A DNA stretch of 64,000 bases, taken from NCBI GenBank assembly GCA_026413945.1, contig JAOAJX010000001.1:62001-126000 (forward strand). The letters run 5' to 3'. How positions within the stretch are numbered: the stretch's first letter is position 1; each line of letters begins with the position of its first letter. Source of the stretch: Candidatus Iainarchaeum sp. Lineage in GTDB: Archaea > Iainarchaeota > Iainarchaeia > Iainarchaeales > DTGL01. Of this stretch, positions 16,001 through 23,148 are shown piece by piece. The translations under genes were made by a program, and so were the position numbers. A model generated the notes under the pieces. It was given only the letters and a program-made list of their open reading frames with translations. It had not been told where the DNA came from and did not search any database.

Positions 16001-16756
16001 CTATTTTTTCTCCTTCTTGAAGCAAAGAAACCAATCAATGCAGTGCACATCTGCTTGCTTTTTCTCTGCTCTTTCCTTGGCTGCGCCGCATGATCCTGGT
16101 GCGGGAATAATGACATCTTCGCCTGGCTGCCAGTTTGCTGGCGTAGCAATTCCTTCCTTATCTGATTTTTGCAATGATAAAAGCAGGCGCTTTATTTCCT
16201 GCATATTCCTGCCTGCTGATAAGGGGTAATAAAGTATTGCCCTTATTTTTGCCTTGTCATCTATTATGAAAACAGCCCTTACGGCTTGTGTGCTTGAAGC
16301 GTTTGGCTGTATCATGCCAAATTTCTTTGCGACTTCCATCTTTATGTCCTCAATTACAGGAAACTTTACCTCAACATTTTTGCGCCCTTTATACTCAATC
16401 TTCTCCTTGATTGTTCTTAGCCAAGCGATGTGCGCATATATGCTGTCTATTGAAAGCCCAATGAGTTCCGTATTGAGTTTCTTAAAATCCTCGTGCATTG
16501 AAGCAAACTCTATGAATTCTGTTGTACATACAGGCGTAAAGTCAGCAGGGTGGCTGAATAGAATTACCCATTTGCCCTTGTAATCCTCTGGAAAGTTTAT
16601 TTCGCCCATTGTTGTTCTTGCCTTGAAGGAAGGCGCATCATCGCCTATTAAAGGCATCTTGTTGCAGGAGCATTCGTGCTCACTGCAGCATTTGCATTCG
16701 CAACAACATTTGCAGTGGCATTCACTGCATCCACATTTGCATTTTTGCTCTTCCAT
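16001..16756 (-). CDS. Peroxiredoxin with N-terminal cysteine-rich metallothionein-like extension
   Basis: 251 residues. From about residue 33 it is an AhpC/Prx6-class thiol peroxidase: the peroxidatic cysteine is in FSHPADFTPVCTTEF, and RAVFIIDDKAKIRAILYYP and TPANWQPGEDVIIP are typical of archaeal members, with further Cys near the C-terminus. It reduces hydrogen and alkyl peroxides. Residues 5-32 hold 13 cysteines and 2 histidines in C-x-C and CCC clusters, absent from ordinary peroxiredoxins and metallothionein-like. The ATG at 16756 is preceded by a G-rich ribosome site (AAGGGGG). Last gene of the Fur-controlled operon. Confidence 0.9.
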   Translation of the reverse strand: MEEQKCKCGCSECHCKCCCECKCCSEHECSCNKMPLIGDDAPSFKARTTMGEINFPEDYKGKWVILFSHPADFTPVCTTEFIEFASMHEDFKKLNTELIGLSIDSIYAHIAWLRTIKEKIEYKGRKNVEVKFPVIEDIKMEVAKKFGMIQPNASSTQAVRAVFIIDDKAKIRAILYYPLSAGRNMQEIKRLLLSLQKSDKEGIATPANWQPGEDVIIPAPGSCGAAKERAEKKQADVHCIDWFLCFKKEKK

Positions 16757-16766
16757 AAAAACCCCC

Positions 16767-16916
16767 TTATTTATATTTTTTAAGTGCTTTTTCAATGCTA
16801 TATTCCTTTCTTTCAGAAAATTCCTGCCTTTTGCCATCGTTCCAATTTTGGACAGGCCTGTAATAGCCAACAACTCTTGAATAAACCTCTGTCCTTCTTC
16901 CGCATTTCTCATTCAT
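16767..16916 (-). CDS. Small protein like the NrdD C-terminus (49 residues)
   Basis: The ATG overlaps the rubrerythrin stop (ATGA), and the frame encodes MNEKCGRRTEVYSRVVGYYR continuing PVQNWNDGKRQEFSERKEYS to TAA at 16767. This matches the glycyl-radical end region of anaerobic ribonucleotide reductases (EVYSRVVGYYRPVQNWN.GK..EF..R) but stands alone. Free-standing small proteins of this kind are annotated in anaerobes, often beside redox genes, with no proven function. The Cys-x-x-Cys pair usual in full NrdD is reduced to one Cys. Its place between rubrerythrin and peroxiredoxin points to oxidative stress. Confidence 0.8.
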   Translation of the reverse strand: MNEKCGRRTEVYSRVVGYYRPVQNWNDGKRQEFSERKEYSIEKALKKYK

Positions 16917-17440
16917 ATTGCGCCACGCTCTTCAGATAATTGCAAGTGATCGGTTTCAACCTCAACTAATGCCTCGAATATCTGCTTTACCCTTGGGTTT
17001 TTTGATTCTGAAGCTGCTCTGCTGTAAAACTCGATAGCTCTTGTTTCCCTTGCATGCGACTCCTTAAGGTTATCAAGATAATTCACTGAGCAAGAGTCAT
17101 TGCTTTGGGGTATTTCTTTGAGCTTTAATATCTTCTTCCATATGCTTGCGTGCTCTGCCTCAACTTTGCCCAAGGCCTTGAAAAGCTTTTTAGCTTCTGG
17201 ATCATTTGTTTTATCTGCAGCGCAGAAATAAAATGCAGAGTTGCTTACTTCAACTTGCAAAGCATATTCTGCATTTTTCTTGTCCTTTGCGTTCAGCTCA
17301 ACATCGAAGTTTGGCTTTGCGTCGCTGAATGCTTTTACATGCCTTCCACGAGCTCCGCAAAAAGGGCAGCATGTTGGCGGCGCATAGCCAATGTAAGGAT
17401 CTCCACAAATTTCACAAATCCAAAGCTTGGCGTTTGCCAA
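16913..17440 (-). CDS. Rubrerythrin
   Basis: 175 residues. An N-terminal rubredoxin-like zinc/iron site, WICEICGDPYIGYAPPTCCPFCGA (two Cys pairs; key residues C at about 9, 12, 24 and 27), precedes a ferritin-like four-helix domain with diiron ligands (E in ALQVEVSNSAF, KVEAEHASIW, SHARETRAIEFY, VEVETDHLQL). It reduces peroxide. The start is a TTG: GAGGTGATTTTTTG places a strong Shine-Dalgarno ahead of it, and that site contains the Fur gene's own TGA. The domain order is reversed relative to classical rubrerythrin, as in reverse rubrerythrins. Confidence 0.9.
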   Translation of the reverse strand: MANAKLWICEICGDPYIGYAPPTCCPFCGARGRHVKAFSDAKPNFDVELNAKDKKNAEYALQVEVSNSAFYFCAADKTNDPEAKKLFKALGKVEAEHASIWKKILKLKEIPQSNDSCSVNYLDNLKESHARETRAIEFYSRAASESKNPRVKQIFEALVEVETDHLQLSEERGAI

Positions 17441-17444
17441 AAAA

Positions 17445-17831
17445 TCACCTCTTTTCAGAACATTTTTTGCAAAGGCCTTCAACACACATTATTACTGATT
17501 CTACCTTGAAGCCTCTCATATTTGGCACATCTGATAGCTTTGTACAGAGCTCTTTGTCATTATGGTCTATTATAGAACCGCAGCACCTACAAACGAAGTG
17601 AACATGGCTGCTTCTGTCGCAATCAAACCTATATTCATTATTTACTTTAAATCTTAATATTTTCCCATCATCCGCAAGCTTGTGAAGATTTCTATAGACT
17701 GTTGCTAAGGTTATGGACGGAATTTCCTTGCGGACATGTTCAAAAACCATTTCAGCATTTGGGTGGCTTCTAACGCTGCAAACATATTCCTTTATTTTTT
17801 GCATTTGAATTGTTTTTCTTACCTTCGCCAT
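17445..17831 (-). CDS. Fur/PerR-family metal-dependent repressor
   Basis: 128 residues. The winged helix contains HPNAEMVFEHVRKE and SITLATVYRNLHKLADDGKI (recognition helix). Metal-site residues follow in HVHFVCRCCGSIIDH and CVEGLCKKCSEKR, the two CxxC zinc pairs. Gene content downstream (rubrerythrin, peroxiredoxin) argues for a PerR-like peroxide sensor rather than iron uptake control. A 17-base imperfect palindrome at 17843-17859 just upstream suggests autorepression of the whole operon. Confidence 0.9.
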   Translation of the reverse strand: MAKVRKTIQMQKIKEYVCSVRSHPNAEMVFEHVRKEIPSITLATVYRNLHKLADDGKILRFKVNNEYRFDCDRSSHVHFVCRCCGSIIDHNDKELCTKLSDVPNMRGFKVESVIMCVEGLCKKCSEKR

Positions 17832-17842
17832 ATAAGCCCCTA

Positions 17843-17859
17843 TTGAAAACGATTATCAA
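17843..17859 (-). promoter_or_regulatory. Candidate Fur/PerR operator
   Basis: On the minus strand TTGATAATCGTTTTCAA is an imperfect dyad (TTGA-AA / TT-TCAA, 12 of 17 positions symmetric) and resembles Fur-type boxes rich in GATAAT. It lies 11 bases upstream of the regulator's ATG, over the expected transcription start. Confidence 0.6.
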
Positions 17860-17958
17860 ATAATATCCATTCTTATTTAAAACCTTTCTGTAGTGTGAAT
17901 CTCAAAAGGTTTAAATATACCTTAAGCCCTATTATCTAAATAAAGTAAAGGTGTTATT

Positions 17959-18399
17959 ATGCTGAAAAAAAGGGTTTACTATATAAGCGAAAAAAATTTG
18001 CATCTTGTGCGCCTAATAGGCTCATTCATATTTTTTGGTGCAATAATAATGATTCTTTATTCTGCGGCAATGATGTTCGAAGATTGGGATGCGATTAGAG
18101 AATATGAGAAATGTTCAGCAAGCGAATGCAAAGAGATTCTTTACAAAACAACAGGAGTTTACCCAAGCGGCTTTGCTCTCAACACAAAGCAGAAATTCAT
18201 GATAATGGTAAAGCCAATTGCAATGCTCTTCTTCTGGGCCATTGTTTTCTTTTTAGGCCTTTTGCTTTATGGTTGCAGAAGAATTAGCATTGCATTCTAT
18301 GAGGCTGAGAATGCTGAACATTTGCTGCACACAACACTAAAGCGTGGCGAAACGAAAGATGAGAAAGAGGTTGAAAAGAAAAAAAGTAAAGCACAATAG
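17959..18399 (+). CDS. Membrane protein, two transmembrane segments, unknown
   Basis: 146 residues. Two hydrophobic segments (LIGSFIFFGAIIMILYSAAMM and IAMLFFWAIVFFLGLLLYG, each about 20 long) flank a 50-residue loop containing two cysteines (EKCSASECKEI). The C-terminal tail is charged and probably cytoplasmic. AAGGTG before the ATG gives a ribosome site. It diverges from the Fur operon, and a TATA-like TTTAAATATA lies near 17910. No family recognised. Confidence 0.7.
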   Translation: MLKKRVYYISEKNLHLVRLIGSFIFFGAIIMILYSAAMMFEDWDAIREYEKCSASECKEILYKTTGVYPSGFALNTKQKFMIMVKPIAMLFFWAIVFFLGLLLYGCRRISIAFYEAENAEHLLHTTLKRGETKDEKEVEKKKSKAQ

Positions 18400-18423
18400 C
18401 TTATTGCGGTTATTGATTTTCTT

Positions 18424-19614
18424 TTACTGAACTTCTGTTAGTTTTAATTTCTTCGGCTTTGCATCGAGTTTTCCTATCTTCGCACCAACTATTTCCGTTA
18501 CGCCTGCTTCTTCTGCTATATCAACTAAGCGTTTAGTTATTATGCCGTCCAACACAATAACTTTCGCACCTTTTGTTTCGTTGATCGTCTTAAGCAAATC
18601 CCTCACAGCTACCGTTTTAAGCTCAGTCAGATTATCACCAAATATTTTTGCTTTAAGTGTGCCTCTTAGTTCGGCCATGACAGCAGCATAAGGGCTTTGG
18701 GTTTCCAATGCCGGTGGTGCGTTCATTTCTTTTGTTATTGCACTCAATTCTGCAGCAATATTTTCCGGAATATCTTCAGCTAGTTGTGGGGCAAGCTTAA
18801 TCTCGCTAGAGGGAACTTTCTTGCGTAATGCCATAACTATCTCTTTGTTTGTCAGTTCTTCAACTTCTTTACCTTCTGGGGCCCTTGCAACAAAGTCGAT
18901 CTTTGCTAGCTGCATTAGTTTCCTGAGTATGAGTTCTCCGCCACGGTCGCCATCAACAAAAGCAACTATTTTTTTACGTTTTGAAAGCTCCGCTATTGTG
19001 GGGGATATCTTTGAGCCATCCATGCCTATTACGTTTCTTATGTTGTTTTTGAGCAGTGTAAGTACGTCAGCCCTACCTTCAACAACAATAACATGATCAG
19101 AAGACTCTATGGCATCTCCCGCTGGCAGTTTGTCGGGCCCGTATTCTGCTAAAGAGGATACCCTTAAGCGTTCCTTTACTGTTTTTATAAGCTCCTCCGT
19201 CTCTGGAATTTGCTCGTGCATTGCTTTGTCTAAAAGCTCCTGTGCTCTTGATACTATTTGCTCCCTTTTCCAAGTTCGTTTGTCCTTTATATTCACAACT
19301 TTGAATGTCGCATTACATGGACCAACTTTGTCAACAGTCTCTATAGTTGCGCCTATAATGCATGTTTCCACTATGTCCAAAGAACTTGGTACAACAAGAT
19401 TACCTGTTGTTATGCCATTTTGCACGTTTGCAATTATTTCTATTCTACCAATCTTACCATTTTTTTGAAGTTCTCTTAAGTCTAAGTCTTCTCCGAGGAG
19501 CCCTTCGCTTTGGCCAAATATTGCTCCAACAACATCGTGCTTATCAACTACGCCCTCAATCTTGAATACGGCGCTTATTTCATACTTTGTGGAGTTAATA
19601 TATGTTTTTGCCAT
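18424..19614 (-). CDS. dnaG: Archaeal DnaG-like primase / exosome subunit
   Basis: 396 residues. The N-terminal archaeal DnaG domain (FKIEGVVDKHDVVGAIFGQSEGLLG) precedes a Toprim domain: VIVVEGRADVLTLLKNN (catalytic Glu) and AFVDGDRGGELIL (DxD-type), near residues 165-235. In archaea this protein associates with the RNA exosome and can prime DNA. I chose the ATG at 19614, three codons inside the longest frame, because GAGGTGAAATTA precedes it. Convergent with the membrane protein gene at 17959-18399. Confidence 0.95.
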   Translation of the reverse strand: MAKTYINSTKYEISAVFKIEGVVDKHDVVGAIFGQSEGLLGEDLDLRELQKNGKIGRIEIIANVQNGITTGNLVVPSSLDIVETCIIGATIETVDKVGPCNATFKVVNIKDKRTWKREQIVSRAQELLDKAMHEQIPETEELIKTVKERLRVSSLAEYGPDKLPAGDAIESSDHVIVVEGRADVLTLLKNNIRNVIGMDGSKISPTIAELSKRKKIVAFVDGDRGGELILRKLMQLAKIDFVARAPEGKEVEELTNKEIVMALRKKVPSSEIKLAPQLAEDIPENIAAELSAITKEMNAPPALETQSPYAAVMAELRGTLKAKIFGDNLTELKTVAVRDLLKTINETKGAKVIVLDGIITKRLVDIAEEAGVTEIVGAKIGKLDAKPKKLKLTEVQ

Positions 19615-19720
19615 TAATTTCACCTCTTTTTTGCTTTTTAGAATTAGGCAATCGAAATACGCTAAAAACTCAGATTATTGGATAAAAATGAATATGACAT
19701 GCTAATGATTGCCTTTTTCT

Positions 19721-19730
19721 TATAAATACC
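19721..19730 (-). promoter_or_regulatory. TATA-like element upstream of dnaG
   Basis: GGTATTTATA on the minus strand lies about 107 bases upstream of the dnaG ATG in a 167-base non-coding gap. No open reading frame longer than a dozen codons was seen in that gap. Confidence 0.35.
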
Positions 19731-19781
19731 TTCCCTAAAAGGGTTTTTAAGGTTGACTTTGGCGTTGAAATTAAAAATAAA

Positions 19782-20810
19782 TTATCTTGTTGGTAGCTGA
19801 ATGCTAGTTTCCTTTTGCAGTTTTTTTCCACCAGTGGTTACAAAAGAAACCGCTAAAGTGCATTTTTCATAAGAAATTGTTTGGCCTGATTTTGGGGTAA
19901 GATTCATATCAGAATAGTTTGCGCTGAAATAGTAGCTTATTGCCTCTCCAAGATATGGGTTGGTAAAAACAAAGTCCTTTGGCTTTATTTCTCTGCGATC
20001 TTCGAAAATAATTGCGCCATTTGAATTAGAAATCTTTGTTTCGAGAATGCCAGCAGCGGCAACAAATGTGGAGCTTTTTAAGAAGCGGACAATAATAGTG
20101 ATGCCATTGGTGCTTGCATTTGAATAAATACCTTCTATCTTCTCTGGTTCACAAGAATAATTCTCAATATCAAGAAACTCCTTGACGCTATTGGTTTTTT
20201 CGAGCTTGTTGTAGTTTGCACTACTCAGCACTTTTTTCCCGTCTTGAGCATTAAATTCTACAATCACATAGCCCCTAGAATCAATGCTTTTGTTTATGTC
20301 GCTCTTATTTATCTGAATTTCGTATTGAGTATCCTTAAATTCTTTTGTTTCAGCATAGAATGTTTTAGTGTAGAGCAGTTTGTCAAAGAAATTCCTGACC
20401 TCAATTGTTACTACACCATCCTCAACAGCCTCGGCTCCAGAGTAATCAAGGAGCTTAAACTTTACGATTAATGCATTTGAGTCCTCAACTGAAATTGATA
20501 TGCTCTGAACAGAGCTTTTCTTTTCAACAGGCGTCATTGTTACTTCTGCTGTCAGTGTCTTTTCCGGAGTCCTATTTTCTTTTGTTGCTTCCGGTGTCTT
20601 AGATGTAATTGTTGGTCTAATTTCTCTTTGGGAAGTGCTTGAGAAAAAAACAAAATAAACAAATGATGCGCTTAAAATTATTATTGCCAAAATAGAAAAA
20701 AGGAAGATCTTATTGTTGCTTTTTGGTTTCTCTTCTTTGTTAATGACATTTGCTATGGTTGGTTTTACTTCATTGTTAGTGGCTGGGTCATCATATATTT
20801 TGAAAATCAT
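19782..20810 (-). CDS. Membrane-anchored protein with extracellular beta domains, unknown
   Basis: 342 residues. About 35 polar residues precede one transmembrane helix (IFLFSILAIIILSASFVYFVFF), then a Thr/Pro/Glu-rich linker (residues 60-95) and about 240 residues of beta-strand pattern (ALIVKFKLLDYSGAEAVEDG, VTIEVRNFFDKLLYTK). Topology suggests a cytoplasmic N-terminus and an exterior domain on a stalk. AGGTG precedes the ATG. No family recognised; it may be a cell-envelope component. Confidence 0.65.
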   Translation of the reverse strand: MIFKIYDDPATNNEVKPTIANVINKEEKPKSNNKIFLFSILAIIILSASFVYFVFFSSTSQREIRPTITSKTPEATKENRTPEKTLTAEVTMTPVEKKSSVQSISISVEDSNALIVKFKLLDYSGAEAVEDGVVTIEVRNFFDKLLYTKTFYAETKEFKDTQYEIQINKSDINKSIDSRGYVIVEFNAQDGKKVLSSANYNKLEKTNSVKEFLDIENYSCEPEKIEGIYSNASTNGITIIVRFLKSSTFVAAAGILETKISNSNGAIIFEDRREIKPKDFVFTNPYLGEAISYYFSANYSDMNLTPKSGQTISYEKCTLAVSFVTTGGKKLQKETSIQLPTR

Positions 20811-20880
20811 TTTGTTAACACCTGTGCATTTTTGATTAATGCAATCCTTATTAAAAAATCTTTCGTATTACCACAATTTC

Positions 20881-21282
20881 ATGGCACGTTACAATAAAGG
20901 TGCGAACGCTGAGAGAGAGTTGTTGGGCATGTTCTATAGCGCTGGCTTTGCTGTTGTACGTGTAGCAGGCTCTGGAGCCTCAAAATATCCCGAACCGGAC
21001 TGCCTTGCATTAAAAAAAGAAAAAAAATTTGCATTCGAGTGCAAAGCTCGATCTGGCAAGTATCTAAACATACCAAAGGAGCAGCTTGAAAGCTTGGTTG
21101 CATGGGCCAATCAAGCTGGTCTTACTGCATATATCGCTTGGAAAATGCCTAGAAAAGGCTGGCTTTTTATAAAGCCGGCTTGTTTTGTGCTGAGAAAAAA
21201 AGGTTATGCTATCAGCATGGATGCAGCCTTGCGACTTGGTCAAACATTTGAAGATATTTCTCAAAAGGAGGTGAAAAAATGA
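20881..21282 (+). CDS. hjc: Holliday junction resolvase Hjc
   Basis: 133 residues with the archaeal Hjc nuclease motifs: ERELL (Glu), PEPDCLAL (Asp) and FECKAR (E-x-K), plus GSGASKYP. It cuts four-way junctions during recombination. The start is the ATG at 20881 (MARYNKGANAERELL); 14 upstream codons in frame are not needed. Diverges from the gene at 19782-20810 over about 70 bases. A 38-residue gene overlaps its stop codon. Confidence 0.93.
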   Translation: MARYNKGANAERELLGMFYSAGFAVVRVAGSGASKYPEPDCLALKKEKKFAFECKARSGKYLNIPKEQLESLVAWANQAGLTAYIAWKMPRKGWLFIKPACFVLRKKGYAISMDAALRLGQTFEDISQKEVKK

Positions 21283-21395
21283 GCATGGACGAGGAAAAGC
21301 TTAAGACACTTAAAGGTATATATCTTAACACGATTGCAATATTGGTTCTAAATAGTATCATGGTTGGGGTTATGCTCGCAAAGCTCATCCTCTAA
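21279..21395 (+). CDS. Small single-pass membrane protein (38 residues)
   Basis: The ATG overlaps the Hjc stop (ATGA) and has a very strong ribosome site (AAGGAGGTGA) six bases ahead. Sequence: a charged N-terminus (MSMDEEKLKTLKG), then one hydrophobic helix (IYLNTIAILVLNSIMVGVML) and a short tail. It ends at TAA 21393-21395, overlapping the end of the opposite-strand gene by four bases. The strong ribosome site and coupling argue that it is translated. Function unknown. Confidence 0.6.
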   Translation: MSMDEEKLKTLKGIYLNTIAILVLNSIMVGVMLAKLIL

Positions 21396-22039
21396 ACAAC
21401 AGATGCACTAAAAAACATCACTGTGCCTGTGATTGAAATTGTAATTATAAGTATTAGCAAGTCCATTGTAAGGTATTGGAATTGTGTTATTAGCAAATAA
21501 AGTGCTGTAACGAAAAAGGCAATTCCACCAAGCACTAGCAAAAGAGCAACCCACTCATTTTTTGTGCCTAAGCGTCTCATCTTCATATCTTTTACTTCTT
21601 GCCTTAAAGCAGCAACTTTTTCTTCAATGCTTCTTGTCTTTTCGATTGAAGTGTTATTAAGATCATGTAAAAGATTTATGTCGCGCTTAATGTCTTCTCG
21701 TATTTCGGCAAGACCACCCCTAAGTTCACTTTTCATTTTGCTTTCGAGGTCACTTCTAAGCTGGATTAAAGCGCGGTCAAGGTATGTTTGAATCCTCGGA
21801 AGCTCATTGTTTATCTGTTCTCTAGCGATTTTGCCTATCTCCGCCTCTAAAAGAGCAAAGGTATCTGCCTGTGAAACAGACAGCAAACGTCTTGCTTGGT
21901 TTTCAGTAATGCCTGTCTGAACAAGAGTTCTTATTATGGAGTCCTCACTTTCACCTGCGCGCATCAAGTCTTTTATTATCTTTACTACATTTGTCTCTTT
22001 CTGCTTGAAATCTGGCATAGGCGTTTCTTCCAAAAACAT
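21392..22039 (-). CDS. Coiled-coil membrane protein, unknown
   Basis: 215 residues. A small N-terminal helical domain (EDSIIRTLVQTGITENQARRLL, UBA/CUE-like in pattern) is followed by about 90 residues of coiled coil (LESKMKSELRGGLAEIREDI, TRSIEEKVAALRQEVKDMKM) and two C-terminal transmembrane helices (VALLLVLGGIAFFVTALYLL; LLILIITISITGTVMFFSAS). The N-terminal part is probably cytoplasmic. The ATG shares its A with the upstream stop (TGATG), so it is coupled to the gene at 22039-22668. Confidence 0.7.
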   Translation of the reverse strand: MFLEETPMPDFKQKETNVVKIIKDLMRAGESEDSIIRTLVQTGITENQARRLLSVSQADTFALLEAEIGKIAREQINNELPRIQTYLDRALIQLRSDLESKMKSELRGGLAEIREDIKRDINLLHDLNNTSIEKTRSIEEKVAALRQEVKDMKMRRLGTKNEWVALLLVLGGIAFFVTALYLLITQFQYLTMDLLILIITISITGTVMFFSASVV

Positions 22040-22668
22040 CACGCTTCTATTCCAATTTTTTTAGCAATTTCTTTCTTGAAAAACTCCCCAGTAACAATAA
22101 AAATAATTTCTGTGTTTCCACTTTTTATAGGCAAATACTCAAATGCAGTCTTCCTGCAACCACCAGCCTTAACATCAAATAATATAGTTTTGTTTTCTTC
22201 TTTTATAAAGGTTGCGTCGTGCGTTTCGGAAACCGTTATGAAGATATCTTCAGAGGTTTTGTTGCATATGTTAAGGTATATCTTAAATTTAGAACCGACT
22301 TTTGCATTTTCTTGATCAACTTCAATGCTCAGCATGGCCTCTGGCGATTCTGCGAAGGCATATTGTTTTGCTTCTTTATGAAATGGTGCCTTTGCTATTA
22401 CAAAACCAATTTTCCTATCAGATGGCACATAGATGCGTGTTTTTTGGTATGGTGCAAGCACAGGTATGCAGTCAATTATTAGCCCAGAATCTGTCTCAAC
22501 GGTTATATTCTTTATTACATGGCTGCTTTCATTTTTAAGGTAAAGTTTCTCATTGATAATTTCAAATTTCAGTCCTGGCGCAAAAAAAATCAGATATATG
22601 GCTAACGAAGAGTAAGCTACAAAAACAAATGAAAAAACAGCTAGTAGGCGCTTAACTTTTTCATCCAT
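22039..22668 (-). CDS. Membrane-anchored beta-domain protein, unknown
   Basis: 209 residues. A signal anchor (LLAVFSFVFVAYSSLAIYLIFF) is followed by two beta-sandwich-like halves (LYLKNESSHVIKNITVETDS; LSIEVDQENAKVGSKFKIYL), like Ig-fold or CARDB-type exterior domains. Translationally coupled to the coiled-coil membrane protein downstream, so they may act together at the membrane. No family assigned. Confidence 0.65.
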   Translation of the reverse strand: MDEKVKRLLAVFSFVFVAYSSLAIYLIFFAPGLKFEIINEKLYLKNESSHVIKNITVETDSGLIIDCIPVLAPYQKTRIYVPSDRKIGFVIAKAPFHKEAKQYAFAESPEAMLSIEVDQENAKVGSKFKIYLNICNKTSEDIFITVSETHDATFIKEENKTILFDVKAGGCRKTAFEYLPIKSGNTEIIFIVTGEFFKKEIAKKIGIEA

Positions 22669-22710
22669 AGTTTATATATAGAAATACTTTATTTATATTT
22701 TTAACCAGAT

Positions 22711-23064
22711 TCACAAAAGCTTTAGATCTGAAAAAATCTTATCTAAAATCTCTGATGGTGCTGGGCCTGCTGCAAAACACGTTAAAGTGCCTGGCTTTGT
22801 CTGTGTAATACCTGCGTCCTTTATAAGCGCTGCAGGAACAAGCCTCTTTGATTGATGATAGAGTTTCAAAAGAGTTTCTTCATTTGGAACCTTAAGCACG
22901 ATCTTTGCTTTGCCGCCTTTAGCCCAGGCAACAGCCCACTCTGGCTTTTCTTTCAGAACTATCTCATAAGCCTCAAGTGATGCATGCGCTGCTTGAGCTG
23001 CAACCTTGCCTTTGCCCAGCTTTAGATCTGATCTGACAACTATTGTCTGCTTGAACTCGGCCAT
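22711..23064 (-). CDS. pth2: Peptidyl-tRNA hydrolase, archaeal type (Pth2)
   Basis: 117 residues matching Pth2 along its whole length: QTIVVRSDLKLGKGKVAAQAAHAS (key K and H residues), GGKAKIVLKVPNE, LIKDAGITQTKPGTLTC and a final GPAPSEILDKIFSDLKLL. It releases peptides from peptidyl-tRNA. The ATG at 23064 starts the conserved region; five upstream codons are dispensable. Diverges from the membrane protein gene at 23149. Confidence 0.96.
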   Translation of the reverse strand: MAEFKQTIVVRSDLKLGKGKVAAQAAHASLEAYEIVLKEKPEWAVAWAKGGKAKIVLKVPNEETLLKLYHQSKRLVPAALIKDAGITQTKPGTLTCFAAGPAPSEILDKIFSDLKLL

Positions 23065-23119
23065 ATGTAAGCAAACCATATTTATTATTAAAAAAGTTGC
23101 TGGGTGTGTGAGGCAAAAT

Positions 23120-23130
23120 TTATATTTAAA
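23120..23130 (+). promoter_or_regulatory. TATA box of the gene at 23149
   Basis: TTATATTTAAA centred about 25 bases before the ATG would place the transcription start at or next to the start codon, a leaderless arrangement. No ribosome site is visible. Confidence 0.5.
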
Positions 23131-23148
23131 TAGAATTATAGTATATTC

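Noticed and set aside
16757-16912. Extension of the peroxiredoxin N-terminus upstream of 16756
   Set aside because: A different frame of the same bases encodes the NrdD-tail-like protein with strong family similarity, and a ribosome site stands before the ATG at 16756.
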